From contig OZ038422.1 of NCBI GenBank assembly GCA_964036155.1, positions 24,141,201 to 24,205,200 on the forward strand: a stretch of 64,000 nt of DNA, in the 5' to 3' direction. This DNA is from Diploscapter coronatus (lineage: Eukaryota; Nematoda; Chromadorea; Rhabditida; Rhabditidae). Under the pieces are notes generated by a model, which saw only the letters and a program-made list of their open reading frames with translations, did no database searches and had not been told where the DNA came from. Shown piece by piece: positions 48,303 through 61,435 of the stretch. Each line of letters opens with the position of its first letter. Position 1 is the first letter of the stretch. A program made the position numbers and the translations under genes.

Positions 48303-49400
48303 ATGCTGCGTCGGCCACTAACCGCATTCGACATCCAGGATTCGGACATCGAGCTGATGGAAAAGCAGATCAGGGAGAAACTCGCGCAGATCGCTGCCAC
48401 CAAACAGGAAGAAGCGCAGGTAGCTAGAAAAGTACTTTTTCTTTAAATTCACACCGCAGCAAACGATAAATGACGCGTAGAGACAGGCGGGGCGAAAGGA
48501 GTCGGTTAATTTAAAACATTTCTTAAAAATGATAATTTGGAGAGTTGGGCTACGGCATTGTTTTTTTTCTTTTTCAGAAGACATTCATGCCGATCGACAA
48601 CGAGCATCCGCAGCCGCTGATGGAGTTGACGCCGTCGAGCGGATTGACGGTCAGTTTACAGGTAAATAATAAGCAATAAATTACTAAAGAAATTGGTCTA
48701 TCTTTCGTGCACTATTCTTTTTAGCCTACAGAATTTGTGACGTGTAAAATTTGCAGGACGACGCCAATCAGCCAGGGCCTTCGAACCGCGTCAACTTCGT
48801 CACGCCCACTCAAGGAAATAAGGGTAATCGAATTCTGCTAGAGAATTACGAACACGTCAATGTGGCTGTTAGAATGATTCTAGCCTTTTAAATTTGAAGC
48901 GTACAACGTATATTTGGAAAATTTGGCTAGAAATGGTAGTAACGGCGATGAAGCAATGCGATTGAAACTCATTTGCAATATTTGGATTTTTTTTTGAAAC
49001 GTATAAATTTCTTTCTTTGCAAATGTGTAAAATTGTCGCCCAAAATCAAACTTATCGCTTTTTCTCGATATGCCTTGAAACTCGTAGGTGTTTGAAGCAT
49101 ACATTTTTCCTATTCAGACTCTGAGATGTCGTCGAGCGACAACGCGATCATCACTTCGATGCCTCTCCCAGAGGACTACCCGATACAGTCCTACAGCACT
49201 CCGCAAGCACCCGCGCAGGTATTTGATTTAAAAAAAACCAGGAAAATTCTGAACGCACCTGAAATAAATTTTCAAGCTAACTCGGAGTAAAACTGTTGGG
49301 AAAATTCGTTAATTTAATTTAGCCATAGATCAAAGTTAACTAAAATAAAAAATAATTTCAGCCCGGTGGACCGTCCTCATCCGCTAATGGAGAAACCTGA
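48303..49400 (+). CDS. cdc-26: CDC26-like small protein (probable APC/C subunit), 135 aa
   Basis: Exons 48303-48419, 48578-48661, 48757-48823, 49118-49218, 49362-49400, all in phase. The N-terminus MLRRPLTAFDIQDSDIELME fits the short conserved start of CDC26 (MLRR, Thr, then an acidic DI helix), the part that caps the TPR groove of APC6/CDC16 in the anaphase-promoting complex. A helical charged stretch follows to about residue 39. The rest is polar, Ser/Pro-rich and presumably disordered. It is longer than vertebrate CDC26 (about 85 aa), so the assignment rests on the first 25 residues. It starts 5 bases after a probable trans-splice acceptor and lies between two genes with operon-like spacing. 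Confidence 0.55.
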
Positions 49401-49564
49401 CCGATTTACCGGAGTTTTTATTTGACGACAATTTTATTTACTCAAGTTTTGTACAAAATATTCGTCGCGACGGATTTGTTTTGACAACAACATTTTTCCT
49501 ATTGAACCCCCACTCATTTTCGTCTTTCCTTGATTATTTTTCTGCTTCGATTAAGGTTTGTGAA

Positions 49565-49570
49565 AATAAA
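49565..49570 (+). terminator. AATAAA signal of the CDC26-like gene
   Basis: Located 165 bases after its stop and 97 bases before the acceptor immediately preceding the RBM-28 ATG, an operon-type spacing. Confidence 0.5.
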
Positions 49571-49667
49571 TATTTTTTTTTTAGTTTTTTCTTACTTTTT
49601 CCTAAAAGTTTTAAACTTTTTGATATTTGAGAGTGTTTCTTATTTTTGAATTTTCATTTTTTCCCAG

Positions 49668-52600
49668 ATGTCTTTCGGAAGAGGTCGTGGTTTTCGAGGT
49701 GGCGGATTTCGCGGTCAAAATTCGAGAGGAGGCAGATATTTTCAGAACAGACAAAGGGATGATGGAAAAGGTAGGTTAATTTATGACAAAACTATTCGAG
49801 GAATTGTCACTTACGAGAGTATCTTTGACTAAAAGAGTATTTGAAACATTTGTAATTTCAAATAAACTCTTTAAGCAATTTTACTACTTCGTACAATTAC
49901 GACTCGGATTGCCTGTCTTTGATAAGTATGGCTTTCGAAAAATTTAGAAGCTTATATATTAAGATAAAACTGACTATGTTCAAATTTCAGACGGCAATTT
50001 CTATCGGAAAAGATCGAGCAATTTCGAGGAAGCTTACGGGTACAATTCCGGAAAATCAGAGCCCACAAATAAGCGAACTAAGTTCGAGGATTCCGACGAG
50101 GAAATGGTCGATCAAGGCAAGCTCGACATCGACAAGGAAATCAGGAATTTGAAAATTGGTGAGTTTAAAAAAAACTATTATAAAGTATTCTTAGAAAATT
50201 TTTGGAACATTTATTGAAATTTAGATTTTTGAAAGATACTTATTTTATCTGATATTTCATTTTCCAAAATGTTTGTTTGTTTGTTTTTTTTTTGTAAATT
50301 TTTAAAGATTTTTTTAAAGAAGAAATCGGAGCTTTCAGAGAATCGCCGAAAGTTGTCGAATGAAGTCAAGAATAAGAAGCCGGCTGAAGTGAAGAAGGGA
50401 GAAGTGGAGAGCTCGGATGAAGATGATGGAAAGGACGAAAAGCCCGGCAAGAGCTTGAAGATGAAGGACATCCACAGAGATGCGAAGTACAAGGCATTCC
50501 GCATCGTCATCAGGAATCTCCCTTGGGCGGTAAAAATTTGAAATTTAATAAATTCGAAAAAAAAAAAATCAACACTATTCTGAAAATATTTCAGGTAGTA
50601 GTGAAAAATTTGATTTTCTAGAGTTAGAGTTTTGTTATTTTAAAAGTAAGACTTTTCGGATTTCAAATTTTCAGACCAAGAAAGAAGATCTCCAAAATGC
50701 ATGTGCGAAATTCGGGCCATTTACCGAAATCGTCCTTCCGCCGTCGAAAAGGGTGAGATCTTTTAGTCTTACAAAAACTTCGATTAATTGAAGAATAACT
50801 CTCCGTCGAACCTTTAATCATTTTGAAACTTACAATTTCGAAAGTAAAACATGGCTTTATCACACTATATTTCCCAAAAATTGATGGAAGTCGTGCATTT
50901 CTTTGAAATTCATGTAATTTTTCATTCAAGTTGAAGTCGAAGAAAGATCAACTTTCAATGAAATTGAAAAACCTGAAATTCCTTTGAAACACATCTTTCA
51001 GATCGCCGAGAAACCAGGAACTTGTGCCGGTTACTGCTTCGTTCAGTTCAAATCCAAAGAATCTGCCGAGGCGGCCAGAGAGCATTTCAACAACAATAAA
51101 TTCTTGGTACTTTTAATTTGTTTTAAAAATTGACTTAAACATATTTCATTTTTAAAAGTTCGAAAAATTCATGAAAACTCATTTAGTAAACTCACTAGCT
51201 CTTTAGATACAAAAATAATTCTTGATTTTTTTCTATTCGTATAAATAAGGTTTATTTTGAAAGATAGGAAAATGTAAGAAAACTCGTTTAGTTCTTTCAT
51301 TATTATTTTTACATTTCAAAATAACCTAAAAATAAAAATAGAAAATTCCAGGGCCGTTCGGTGGCTGCCGATTACGCTCTGCCCAAGGACACTTTCGTGA
51401 CGATGGTGCACGAGGAGAAGGAGATGCTCAAGAATAAAGTCAAGGTATTTTTTGCATTTTTTTTTTCGAACTAGACAGACTTTTAGCCAGAATAGAAATT
51501 TATTGAGGAGTGAAGCCCGAAATACGACTTTAACGAAACTTTTGGCTTAAGGGAAAACACAAAGGATCCGATATTATCCCTAACTAGATCTGATTTTGGC
51601 TTATTTTTCTAGGAAAAAGTAAGAAATTTCAGGTTGAAAAAGAGGAGCCAAACCTGTCGAAGAAAACCGAAGAGAAGTCACCCGTGAAAATGGAGGCTGA
51701 GGATGGGAAGGAGGAGAATGAAAGGTGAGCTTTATTCGTGTACTATTCACATGGAAGATTCATTGTATTTTCCGAAAACTCGTTACCTTTTAAGTTTTTG
51801 TGAAACATAATCTATTTTAATGAAATTTTAAAAAATTCACGGATTGATTGACTTTCCATTAAAGTAGCTCAGTTATTTTTGAAGCTTATCAAATAATTAA
51901 AAAATGTTTATTTTGAATTTTCAGTGATGCAGAAATGGATGAAGAAAATGAAGATGAGGAGTCGGATCTGGAAAATGAGGACGAAGAAGAGAGTGAACCT
52001 GAGCAGAAACCCAAGAAACAAAACAAGACGGACAAGGCCATCGAAGAGGAGAGGGTCGTTTTCCTGAGGTTCCACATTTTTTATCTTTCGAAAGACGGAA
52101 TTTCTTGTTTTATGTTTTAAAAGAAAGTATCTGAAACCATTTGCAATAGCTCTATTTTCCTGTTCTATTGTCCTATCGCTTAAGATTATGAAAAGTCACT
52201 ATCTGACAATGACTCTAATCAAATTTCGTCGTGCTCCAAAACAAATTAGGAATGCTTTTTCAATCTTCTCAGTTATTGCAGACAAGATTCTCTTATTAAA
52301 ACCAAATATTTGAATTGTTCCAGCTGACTTTTCTAGCCTATTCTTTATCATAGAACGAAAGATACGATTTCAGAGGACTTTCCTTCGACACGACGAACGA
52401 AGTGCTGAAAGAGGAAATGTCGAAATTTGGCACTGCTCAATTAGCGCTCATCTGCGTGTTTAAAGACAGCGGACATCCGAAAGGTAGATTAGGCCACGTC
52501 CACTTTTTTCAGGAAATTCAGATAAAAAAAGATACGATCATTTTAGGAACCGGATTCGTGCACTTTTCGAATAAAGAAGAGGCAAAGAAGTGCATCAAAA

Positions 52601-55175
52601 AGTCTGAAGAAAGGGAGCTAATTATCGGTAAAATTCATGCGAATTTTAAAAAATCTGAAAGTTTTGAGAAACTTGTTGCGATTTTCAGATGGTCAAACCA
52701 TCACGGCGACGTTGGCTCTACCCAGAGAGAAAGCCGAAGAAATGGAAAAGGAGAGGTTGAAGAAGGTTCATTTAATTAATTTATGAATAAAATAAAATGA
52801 CTTCCCAATTTTCACTAAATTTTCATCGAAACTATTTTTGTCTAAAAATTTTTAAATTTACATCAATATCAACTTGTCAAGATACAAATTTATTATGCTT
52901 GTGATACGTTTCAAAATCATATTTAATACTAGTTTTTTACAAAAATAGTTAATTATGGGTTCATTCCTCGGGCAACTGCTATATGTCGTGCACTATTCCA
53001 CTATATCACGCGACCTTTTTCTATATGACCAGAGGTTCTGACCTATCTCTTTTTCCATACTATCTCACCCTCCCTCATCCCTTACCCTCAACTATACTCC
53101 ACGTCAAATAGTGAAACACCGCACGTCACTTGAGCTCACGACATCCCGTCATTACGATATATAATAATCACCATTCCGGTATTAGCAAAAACGGAAATTC
53201 AGATCCCGAAAGACAACCGCAACCTGCGCCTGCTGCGTTTCGGAGTGATTCGCGAAGGCACGGCAGCAGCCAAAGGAATGAGCGAGGGCGACGCGGCAAA
53301 GAGGAAGCAACTCACTCTCGCCGCCAAGAAGAAGCTGGAAAACCTCACCATGTAAGTTGCAAGATTTTGGATATTAATTATGAAATTTTATCAATGCTAT
53401 ACTTTGGTCATGCATTCAGCTATTCTAAAACCCTTTTGAAATTCCTTCAAAATAACTCGAAAAATTGGTACTGAAAACATGTAATTTGCAAAATTTTAAA
53501 AGATATAAAAGATACTTTCTGGAAATTAAAGGATGTTGGACTTCTGATAGAAACCTGTCATGATTTTCAAAAGAAGAAAATCTTGATTAGGTTTCACATT
53601 TTTAGGCTCAAACACTATGATTTTCACGTTGTTATTCTTTGCTCGTAGCCAGAATGAGCAGTTTGAAAGAAAAATCATTTTAGGTTCGTCTCACCGCTTC
53701 GTTTGATGATCCACAATTTACCCCAGAAAGTGGACGACGCTAAATTGAGGCAGATCTGTCAAAACGCTGCTGGAGGCAAGGCGGAAATCAGTGAATGCAG
53801 GGTTTGGAAGGATAAGGACAGACTCGATAAAAGTGTGAGTTTGTAAGGCTCGATGGAGTGCCGAAAATTATAGCTTATAGATGAAAGAATGTCTGAAACT
53901 TATTTAAAAAAGGGGTTTGACAATTGTGAAATTTTGAATTTTGACTTGGATTTTCTAGAAACATTTGAAATATCTTCATCAAAAAAGAGCAACGACTAAT
54001 TTTAAGACACTTTTACTTTGAAGTTATATTTTCATTGAAACATACCCAGAAAATTTCAGAATCAACCAAAATCGGCCGGCTTTGGTTTCGTGGCGTTTTC
54101 CGAGCACACGGATGCGTTGAATTGCCTGATGAAATTGAACAACAACCCGGAAACTTTCTCGAGCGACAAAAGACCGATTGTCGAATTCTCCATAGAGGAT
54201 TTGAGGGCTCTGCAATTGAAGGCACATTTTAATTTGATTTATATTCTTTTTAAGGAAAATATTACTTCTTTTCTATTGTTATTTTAAAGATTTCTTTGTT
54301 TTAGAAGGAATTTATTTCAGGAGCAAAGGAAAGCGAAGAGCAAAGGCGTAGAAGTCCCTGTGAAGGCGCTCAGCGATAAAATCAAGCAGCAGGTAGGGTT
54401 TTTCTTTAATTTTTGATGTTTCAAAACTTCTTTCGGACAATTTTTTAGCAAGCGTTAATCACGCAATCAGAATTATGCGTTTTAGAGAGATCTTGTGAAA
54501 ATAGCTATCTTACAGAAATTCCTCAAATAATTCATTATGTTTCAAGAAAAATTAAATATCTTATCAAAATTTTATGGGTAATGGAAGTTGACAGAATTTG
54601 CGGAAAAATATAATTTCAATAAAATTCGGGTTTTTCAGGTCCGTCAGTCAATTGGCCAAATGCACTCTGCGGGCATGAAGTTCCTGCCGAAATTCGTCGG
54701 TAAAAAACTCAGACATCGAAATTTGACCGGCAAAAAGAAGAAGCAGGTTGAAGCCAAGAAAAAAGCTGTAAGTTTTTTCTTTGATTTTTAGAGTGTGTGT
54801 CAGAAGTCTTAAAGCATATGATTGAGATAAATAAGAATCAATTCTGTAGGTACGAAGATTGAAAAAAGTTGGTTCTAAAAAATTATTCTCGATTTTTTTA
54901 AGTTTCAGAAACAATTAGCTTTTGTCTCATACTTTATAGTTAATCTGTCACGTATACAGTAGAAATTAAGAAAAATATCTGAAATCCAAAGTCGATGTTT
55001 TCCTTCCATAATTTTTAACTTACAGAAAGCCGCCAAACACGGTAAACCTCTTCCTCCCCCGCAGAAGAAGAAAACCGCGAAGTCTATCAAAAAGCCGACA
55101 AAATCCGAAGCGAACAAACAGGTGAAAAAGAGGAACAAAAAGTCCGTCACCAAATATCTCACCCTGTCCGGATAA
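49668..55175 (+). CDS. rbm-28: RBM-28 (Nop4p-like) nucleolar RNA-binding protein, 684 aa
   Basis: Seventeen exons: 49668-49770, 49991-50158, 50339-50529, 50675-50752, 51002-51106, 51352-51444, 51633-51724, 51925-52068, 52374-52483, 52547-52627, 52689-52765, 53203-53351, 53684-53834, 54060-54221, 54321-54392, 54639-54767, 55026-55175. An RGG-like start (FGRGRGFRGGGFRG) leads to three RNA-recognition motifs beginning FRIVIRNLPWA (about residue 145), VVFLRGLSFDTT (about 318) and LRLMIHNLPQ (about 467). An acidic block separates the first two. Before the last RRM is the KDNRNLRLLRFGVI segment seen in RBM28/Nop4. The tail is lysine-rich, as in nucleolar proteins. The family works in 60S ribosomal subunit assembly in the nucleolus. 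The ATG directly follows a TTCCCAG acceptor. Intron 54222-54320 has a GC donor (AAG|GCACAT). Confidence 0.9.
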
Positions 55176-55412
55176 TCAGCGTTGATTATTTTTTTAAAAC
55201 TTTTTTTTCCAGAAATTTATTTATCTTACTGTAAAAGTCACTTGGTTTTATTTTTTTCGGAAAATGAGTTATTTTTGCAGTAGACTGGGTTTTATGTCGG
55301 TAACTTGTAAAATTCCTAGAAATTATAGGTTTTTCAAGTCACTGATTCACCTTTCTTGTCTTCGTTATCCAATTTTGTTGAGCGTTGTTATTTTCTTGTT
55401 GAAGATTTAAAG

Positions 55413-55418
55413 AATAAA
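55413..55418 (+). terminator. AATAAA signal of rbm-28
   Basis: Located 238 bases after the rbm-28 stop and about 190 bases before the acceptor that precedes the next start codon. Confidence 0.5.
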
Positions 55419-55608
55419 GTTTATCGTTTCATTTGCCTTCCTTTTTGAAAAATGGTTTGAAAGCCTAACAAAAATAACTTTGGAATTTGGGATGGTCATT
55501 TTCGAGACTTTCGAAAGGTTTCACTATTTAATAGTCCCGCGCTATCTTGCTAGCCTTTCCATAAATGCAATCTTTCGAAGAAGCTCATTTTAGGTCTATT
55601 TTTTCAGA

Positions 55609-57978
55609 ATGAAGCACAAAGTGGACATTCCCTCGTTGATGGGCGTGGTTTTTTCGAAAATCGAGGATTTGGATGAATTGCCGCACGAAGTCGATGACAC
55701 GATGATCGACAAAATTCTGGACGTCGCCAAGGATCAGGGTCAGATTTTTTATTTATTTTCGAATTCAATGCGATTTAAACTTCAAAAGGTTGTCACAAAA
55801 TTGGAAAATTGTCTTCTTCATCATTTTGATTGTTGTACATTTATTCTTCAAAAGTATGCATTTTGTTGGAAGAAGCATAATTTCAGAAAGTTTCAATATG
55901 TCGAATAATTGAAGAATTTCAGAAAAGAACAAATATTTTGGGATAAATGCAATTGAAAAATCATAGCTAAACGAATTTAGTTTTATTGAGAAAAATAATG
56001 CATTTCCTGAGCCATATTCAAAAATTTCAGTTCATCTTCTGAGATTTTTCATCGTTGATCGAGCTAGGAATTTCGAGCCGAAAAGCAGGGAAATCCCGAC
56101 GATTCTGCTGACGAAAATGGTCCAGGATCTGACCCAGGACAAACGGATTATCAATGATGACGTCAACGAGCAAGGTGGGTTTTTCAAAAATTATACTTTG
56201 TGTCTGTTTGTCAGTCGGTCTCCAGGATATTGGTAATCTATTTCATAGGTAACATTATTTATTATTTAAGACATATAAAATTATTTATTTTAAAGTTCCG
56301 AATATTGTTTAAGCTGTTGATTATCAGTCTTTGAACGGGAAACTTATTATACTTTCTTCGAAACATATGATTCTTCAAAATTTAATTTCAACACGCGTTC
56401 ATTGCACCTTTCCAATAAAAATCATAGTTATTTCAGAAATATATCCTTTTTCAGACCTCGAATCCTTGGTGACTTTTCTGCGCAAACTCGAGGCGGTGCT
56501 GATGTCTTCCAACCCCTCGTCTTCGCCCCGTCTTCAATGTACCATTTTGGATTGTTTCTGTCAGACTTGGCTACTCGGAAAAGCCACTGAATGCAATGGT
56601 AAGAATTTGTAAAAAAAAATTCACTAGTTTTACTCCACCACTATTTTTGTTCTTTTAATTTACAAACTTTGAAGCTAGGAAGATGAAGAAAAAAACTTAT
56701 AAATTTTAAAGAAGTTCTCAGAGAAAGCATCGTTTCTCATTGAAAAAATCCGATTCATTAACTTCTTTTTCTTTCAGTAGAAATATTTATCTTTTATTTT
56801 TCAGAACTCTTCAGTTGGTGCTGCGATAAGCTCGCTGATAAAAGCTGTACGCTTTTTGTCCAGGTATTTTTAAAACAAATTTCTATCGTTTTTAAAATAT
56901 TATTGCTTTTCAGACAGCTATCGTGAAATTCCTTTTGAAAAACGTGGATTCGCTGCCAGGCGAGAAAATCGAGCCGATCTACGCAGTTTTCATCGCTAAA
57001 ATCAATCCAAATAATGTAGGTTTTAAGATGTTTATCTAGTCTGAAGGCTGAAGCTAAACTAATTGATGACACACCCTGATGAAAACATTCGAAATTCTTG
57101 TAGCTTTTATGCTTTAAAATACCATTTTACTTTTCTGAAATTCTTAACTATTGTTTTTTGTGCTTATAAAGCCATTCAAAATTTTCATTTTACTAAAGGT
57201 TTCACCGATTTCAGAAATACCTAATTGAAGAAGAGCTTTCGTTATCCTCCTCACATCCTAACCCTTTCTAATTCCTTCTAAAGTAAAACTTTTAGATCCA
57301 CTCATCAGCGCATTACCTGGAGATTCTGTCGACTAAACCTGATCTCCTGTCGTTGGAAGATCGATTGAAAGTGCTGAAGTACGCCCAGAATACGAGCCAC
57401 GATCTACCATCCAAAATGATGCCTCACATCGTCAGGATTTGGTGAGATTTTGAAGATATTTTAATATTTCATCCTTAACAGTTGGAGACTAAGAATTTGA
57501 AGATTTTCGAATATTTTAAAACTTGTCTTGATTTTTGGAATGATTGAGTTTTTGAAATTGCCCATGATTTGAAACATTTTTCAAAGATGTTAGATTTACA
57601 TGATCTCACTCAATCTCGTGAACTTCGCTTTTTGAAACTTTCCTAAATTTAAGGATTCTTGAAACATATTTAATTTTCTCAGCGATCTGAAGAACTCTGG
57701 CAGTGCGAGTCGATTTTTTCGAAATAAAAATTCAATTTAAAATTTCAGTGACACGAAGCATTTCGACGTCGAATTGTTGAAGGGGGGAGAATGGAAAAAC
57801 AGTCGGAATCGAATCAGGATCGGAGTCTGCTTTCTGGCAAGGTTAGTTTTATTTGATTGTTTTACTACAGTCGTAAAATCGCATTGATTTTTCTATAATA
57901 GTTAAATTTTTGAATTTGCGCGAAATAGCTTTCCTTCTTATTTTGATTCATCTAATTGATGCATACACTTTCAGCTGA
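55609..57978 (+). CDS. unrecognised alpha-helical protein, 273 aa
   Basis: Exons 55609-55738, 56031-56174, 56455-56598, 56805-56863, 56914-57015, 57296-57441, 57749-57841 and probably a final 57975-57978 that completes AGC TGA. The start lies one base after a TTTTTTCAG acceptor, probably trans-spliced. The protein has no signal peptide or membrane segment. It is rich in leucine, aspartate and lysine with a spacing that suggests paired helices (HEAT or ARM-like): LLTKMVQDLTQDKRI, LVTFLRKLEAVL, ILDCFCQTWLLGK, LEDRLKVLKYAQN. I do not recognise the family. As the last gene of the probable operon with rbm-28 it may have a housekeeping role. Reading past 57841 without splicing would add 15 other residues before a stop, so the C-terminus is unsure. 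Confidence 0.7.
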
Positions 57979-58043
57979 AGTCATTAGAAAAAATTTATTT
58001 ACAAATTGCAAACAAAGAAAAATCTAGTGATTTTGAGACTCTC

Positions 58044-61000
58044 CTAAATGTGACTAGACGATGGGTAGACCTGATCGCAAATGAGGTTGTGGGTGGGAAT
58101 GGCAGACAGGGCCGCGATCAGAATGCCCGTTGCATCAGCCACTGATACGGCGGACAACGCGAATTCACGAATTTTCTCGTCCACCTAAAATTACTAATCA
58201 AAAATTGGCGTAAAATTTGTGTGTTTTGCCTTTTAAAAATGATTATTTGAGATTTCATCAGAATCTACACAAAAACTGAGACCATATTTTCAGGTTTTTC
58301 TAGGATGAAATGAAAAAGAAATGTGTTACGGTTTCAGCTATTTTTAAGGCAAATGATAGCTTCCATGACTGAAGTTTCCTTCTTGACTTTGGAGTCAAAT
58401 TTGGATATGTTTTGGAAAATCTTTGGTATTATCGAAACGACTTGGATGTTGATTTTTGAGCGGTTGCGTTTCTAGTTAACGATAAAATGGGAAGATTATG
58501 AATAGGTTTCGGAAAGTCATAAAGTTTTATCAGATCTAGCTTAGTTTGTTAAGTCGTTTACTTTCTCTAGATAGTTTAAATTTCGATTTTTAATTCAAAG
58601 ATCCACCGACCTTTCTATGAATATGATGAAATGCATTCGCATAGGCCCATCCTCCGATAAGTCCTTCGTAAATGACGATTCCGGCCGCTATCCCGAAATG
58701 ATAGAAGAATGGATTGTAGGCGTTGATCACGAACAGAATTAGGTTGATCATCTAGAACTTTTGTTTTATCAAACGGACTATAATAACCAATTGCTATCAG
58801 CGAAGTTATGAGAATATTCGATTTTGAAACATTTTGAGTATTTCTAATTTAGTTGGGTTAGAGTTAGAATGCTCTTGTAAAAAACTTATGCAGATTAGGT
58901 ATCTTTTGAAACGTATCATCAATCTTGAAAACATTCAAGAGAAACTTGATCAGATCATTTTCTTCTAGATTAAAAAAAAATATTTTTAAAAACGTTTAAT
59001 ATTGCCTGTAAGAAGGGCATCAATGCGATCGAGAACATTCCGGAATGTATCCAATTGACTGAGGATCGAGATATGAAACATCCAATCGCGTAGCAAACCT
59101 AAAATTATTCCTTTTGTTTCAGAAAATTCTAGAACTTATTATTTGATAAGAATAGCTCATAAATCTGATTATTATAAGTTTCAAAAGCTCTCCGTTATTT
59201 ATTATTTCAGACTTTGGTTAATTCTTTTGGACCACGAATCTCTCAAAAAATATTTATATGAAAAAGAGTAACTAAAAAAATTCGATTTTTAATCACGAAT
59301 TTTTTACTTACCGCAAACCATCTGTACTGTTCTGTAGGTGACTTCGAGAAACTATGATTGCAATCAAAAATGGTCAACTCATGCTAAATTCCAGTTTTTT
59401 TTTTTAAACTGATATTTTTAAAACTCACGATTCCTTGATTTATCAGATATTCGGTGAAATAGACAATGACTAGAGGGATCATGTATTTGTAGAGGAGCTA
59501 AATTTGTCCCTGTTAATTGTTGAGAAAATCTAAAACTACTGTAAGATGCTTCATTTTCGACATTAGCGAGTCTCCATGAATGTTATGTTCGTTGGAAATT
59601 CCCCTAAAATATCGATTTGTCGAGTTTTGAAAAATAAAACGTACTTTTTAAAATCGATCCACGTTGATGGGTCAGAGATTTTGAGACGTCTAATCGTATC
59701 GGGAATTTCGATGATACAGAAGTAACTAAACTTGACATTTTATCTTTTTAATTTCGACGGAGTAGATGTATCGATTTATCCTTCTCGTTTCTGCTATATG
59801 GAATTTAATGAAACGTATTTAAGAAAAAAACTCGAAAGTTCGATTTTGTATAAATTTTCCCATGCAATACGGCGACCACGGCCTGCCATGCCCAATACTT
59901 TGAAAAAAAAACAACCGAAAATGAAGAAATTGTGTGAAAACGAGAGAAGAAAAGGGTCTCGTTGGGACTTTTCTTCTCTATCTCCATTATTCACCTCTCA
60001 ATTTCTCCAAAATATCATAAGCGGAGCGCATTTTTAGAGTATACGACTGAGGAATCAAATTTTCATTTGGGTAGAAATTGTGGAAATATTTTGAAACAGA
60101 ATCCAATAATTTCCAAAGGCTTATGTTTAACAAAAGAAAATACAGATATTCAGTTTTTTTCATTTAAAAAAAATTCGTAATTCTTACGTGACAATCAGGA
60201 CGAATATCGGGGGAACTAGAATAACGAACATAGCGATGCGAGGGTCCAAATCGAGCAGGCTGTCATCTGTCAACGAGGCGTAGATCATTGAGCCCGCAAT
60301 CCCGGCCATTCCTGTGCCAGATGACCAAGCTCCAATCGTGTACCTAATTAGGGAGTGCTCAAGTAGGGTAATTATCTTTTTGGTATGTTGGAGTCCTTTG
60401 AGCGTGTATACAATCGTTAACTCTTCGGTCAAGAATATTTGATATTTGAAATGGGTAATTAACTACGAAATTTGATAATTGGGTAATTAAAGGATAATTA
60501 GGTAATTAATTCGAGTTAATTAGTGGCTTACTTATCGTAATGCGACGCTAGGCCCAAAAATGATGATTCCCCAAATCCATAAGCCAACGAGCAAATCAGA
60601 ACTCCGCAAAGCCGCATCGTCAGTGACTCAGATAGGGCGGCTAATAATAAAGCGATCCCCTGAGCGATACAAAGAAGCACTTGGCGGAGACTAAAATTTA
60701 TATTTTTGTTTGTAAAAAGTGAGGTCTTTGTTGAAATGATTATCTTATGTTATTGGAAAATTTGTTGCCCTATGATGTTCTAATTTCACCTGTAAGGAAT
60801 ACGATGGATGAAAAATGGCGCTAGAATTTTTATGATGAGAGCCGGAACGATGTTGCAAATCAAAACGTAGCCGGTACTCTTCGTGGTACAATGGAAGTGG
60901 TTGCGTTTAGTCTAAATTAGGAACTTTTCGTGCTGACAAACAACCATCTGATCATTACTATAATTTGTTTGCGTCATTCTATAATTTTTAAAACCCATTC

Positions 61001-61435
61001 CAAGATGAATTTTTGGACTCTAATAGCATACCCTTTCAAACCAAAAATATTTTCACTCTGGAAAATCGAAAACAAAAGGTTAGCCCAACTTTTGTTTTTA
61101 TTGACTGATTTTGAACGGGGATTATTTCGGTCATAAAATTTTCGGGCTAACCAGACACAAATCGTTGGGATTAGAGAAGAGCGTATGATTCAAGGGATTT
61201 GAGCCCTCGGCTTGGGTTGATCTGGTTGAACTGTGATTCGAGGCATCGGATAGGATATCCTTAGCTGCTGTGAGCATCACAACATAGGCTACATTGTTCG
61301 CTAGACCGAAGATCCTGGAAATATGCTAATTTTGAAGGGAATTCTCTTTTTTCTAAAAAAAATTTTGCCAAAATCTTACCAAAACGATAAATAATTCCTC
61401 AAGTAGGACCGAGATTCCGACGCCGAAGCCGTCAT
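58044..61435 (-). CDS. cln-3: CLN3/battenin lysosomal membrane protein, 438 aa
   Basis: Twelve exons in transcript order: 61435-61380, 61314-61152, 60911-60790, 60690-60532, 60343-60188, 59725-59645, 59603-59540, 59497-59429, 59383-59312, 59098-59006, 58751-58611, 58184-58044. The protein is 438 residues, the same length as human CLN3. Family signatures: WIFGLANNVAYVVMLTAA in the first membrane segment, GAWSSGTGMAG, PLVIVYFTEYLINQG, EQYRWFAVCYAIGCFISRSS, YEGLIGGWAYANAF, and the end DATGILIAALSAIPTHNLIC. About eleven membrane segments. CLN3 acts in lysosomal and endosomal membranes and is needed for clearance of glycerophosphodiesters; loss causes Batten disease in humans. The start follows a TTTAG acceptor by 6 bases. 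Intron 58752-59005 has a GC donor (CAG|GCAATA). Confidence 0.95.

Noticed and set aside
52940..53120. Pyrimidine-rich block with a weak inverted repeat in rbm-28 intron 11
   Set aside because: Pairing between the two halves is poor and no termini or duplication can be defined.
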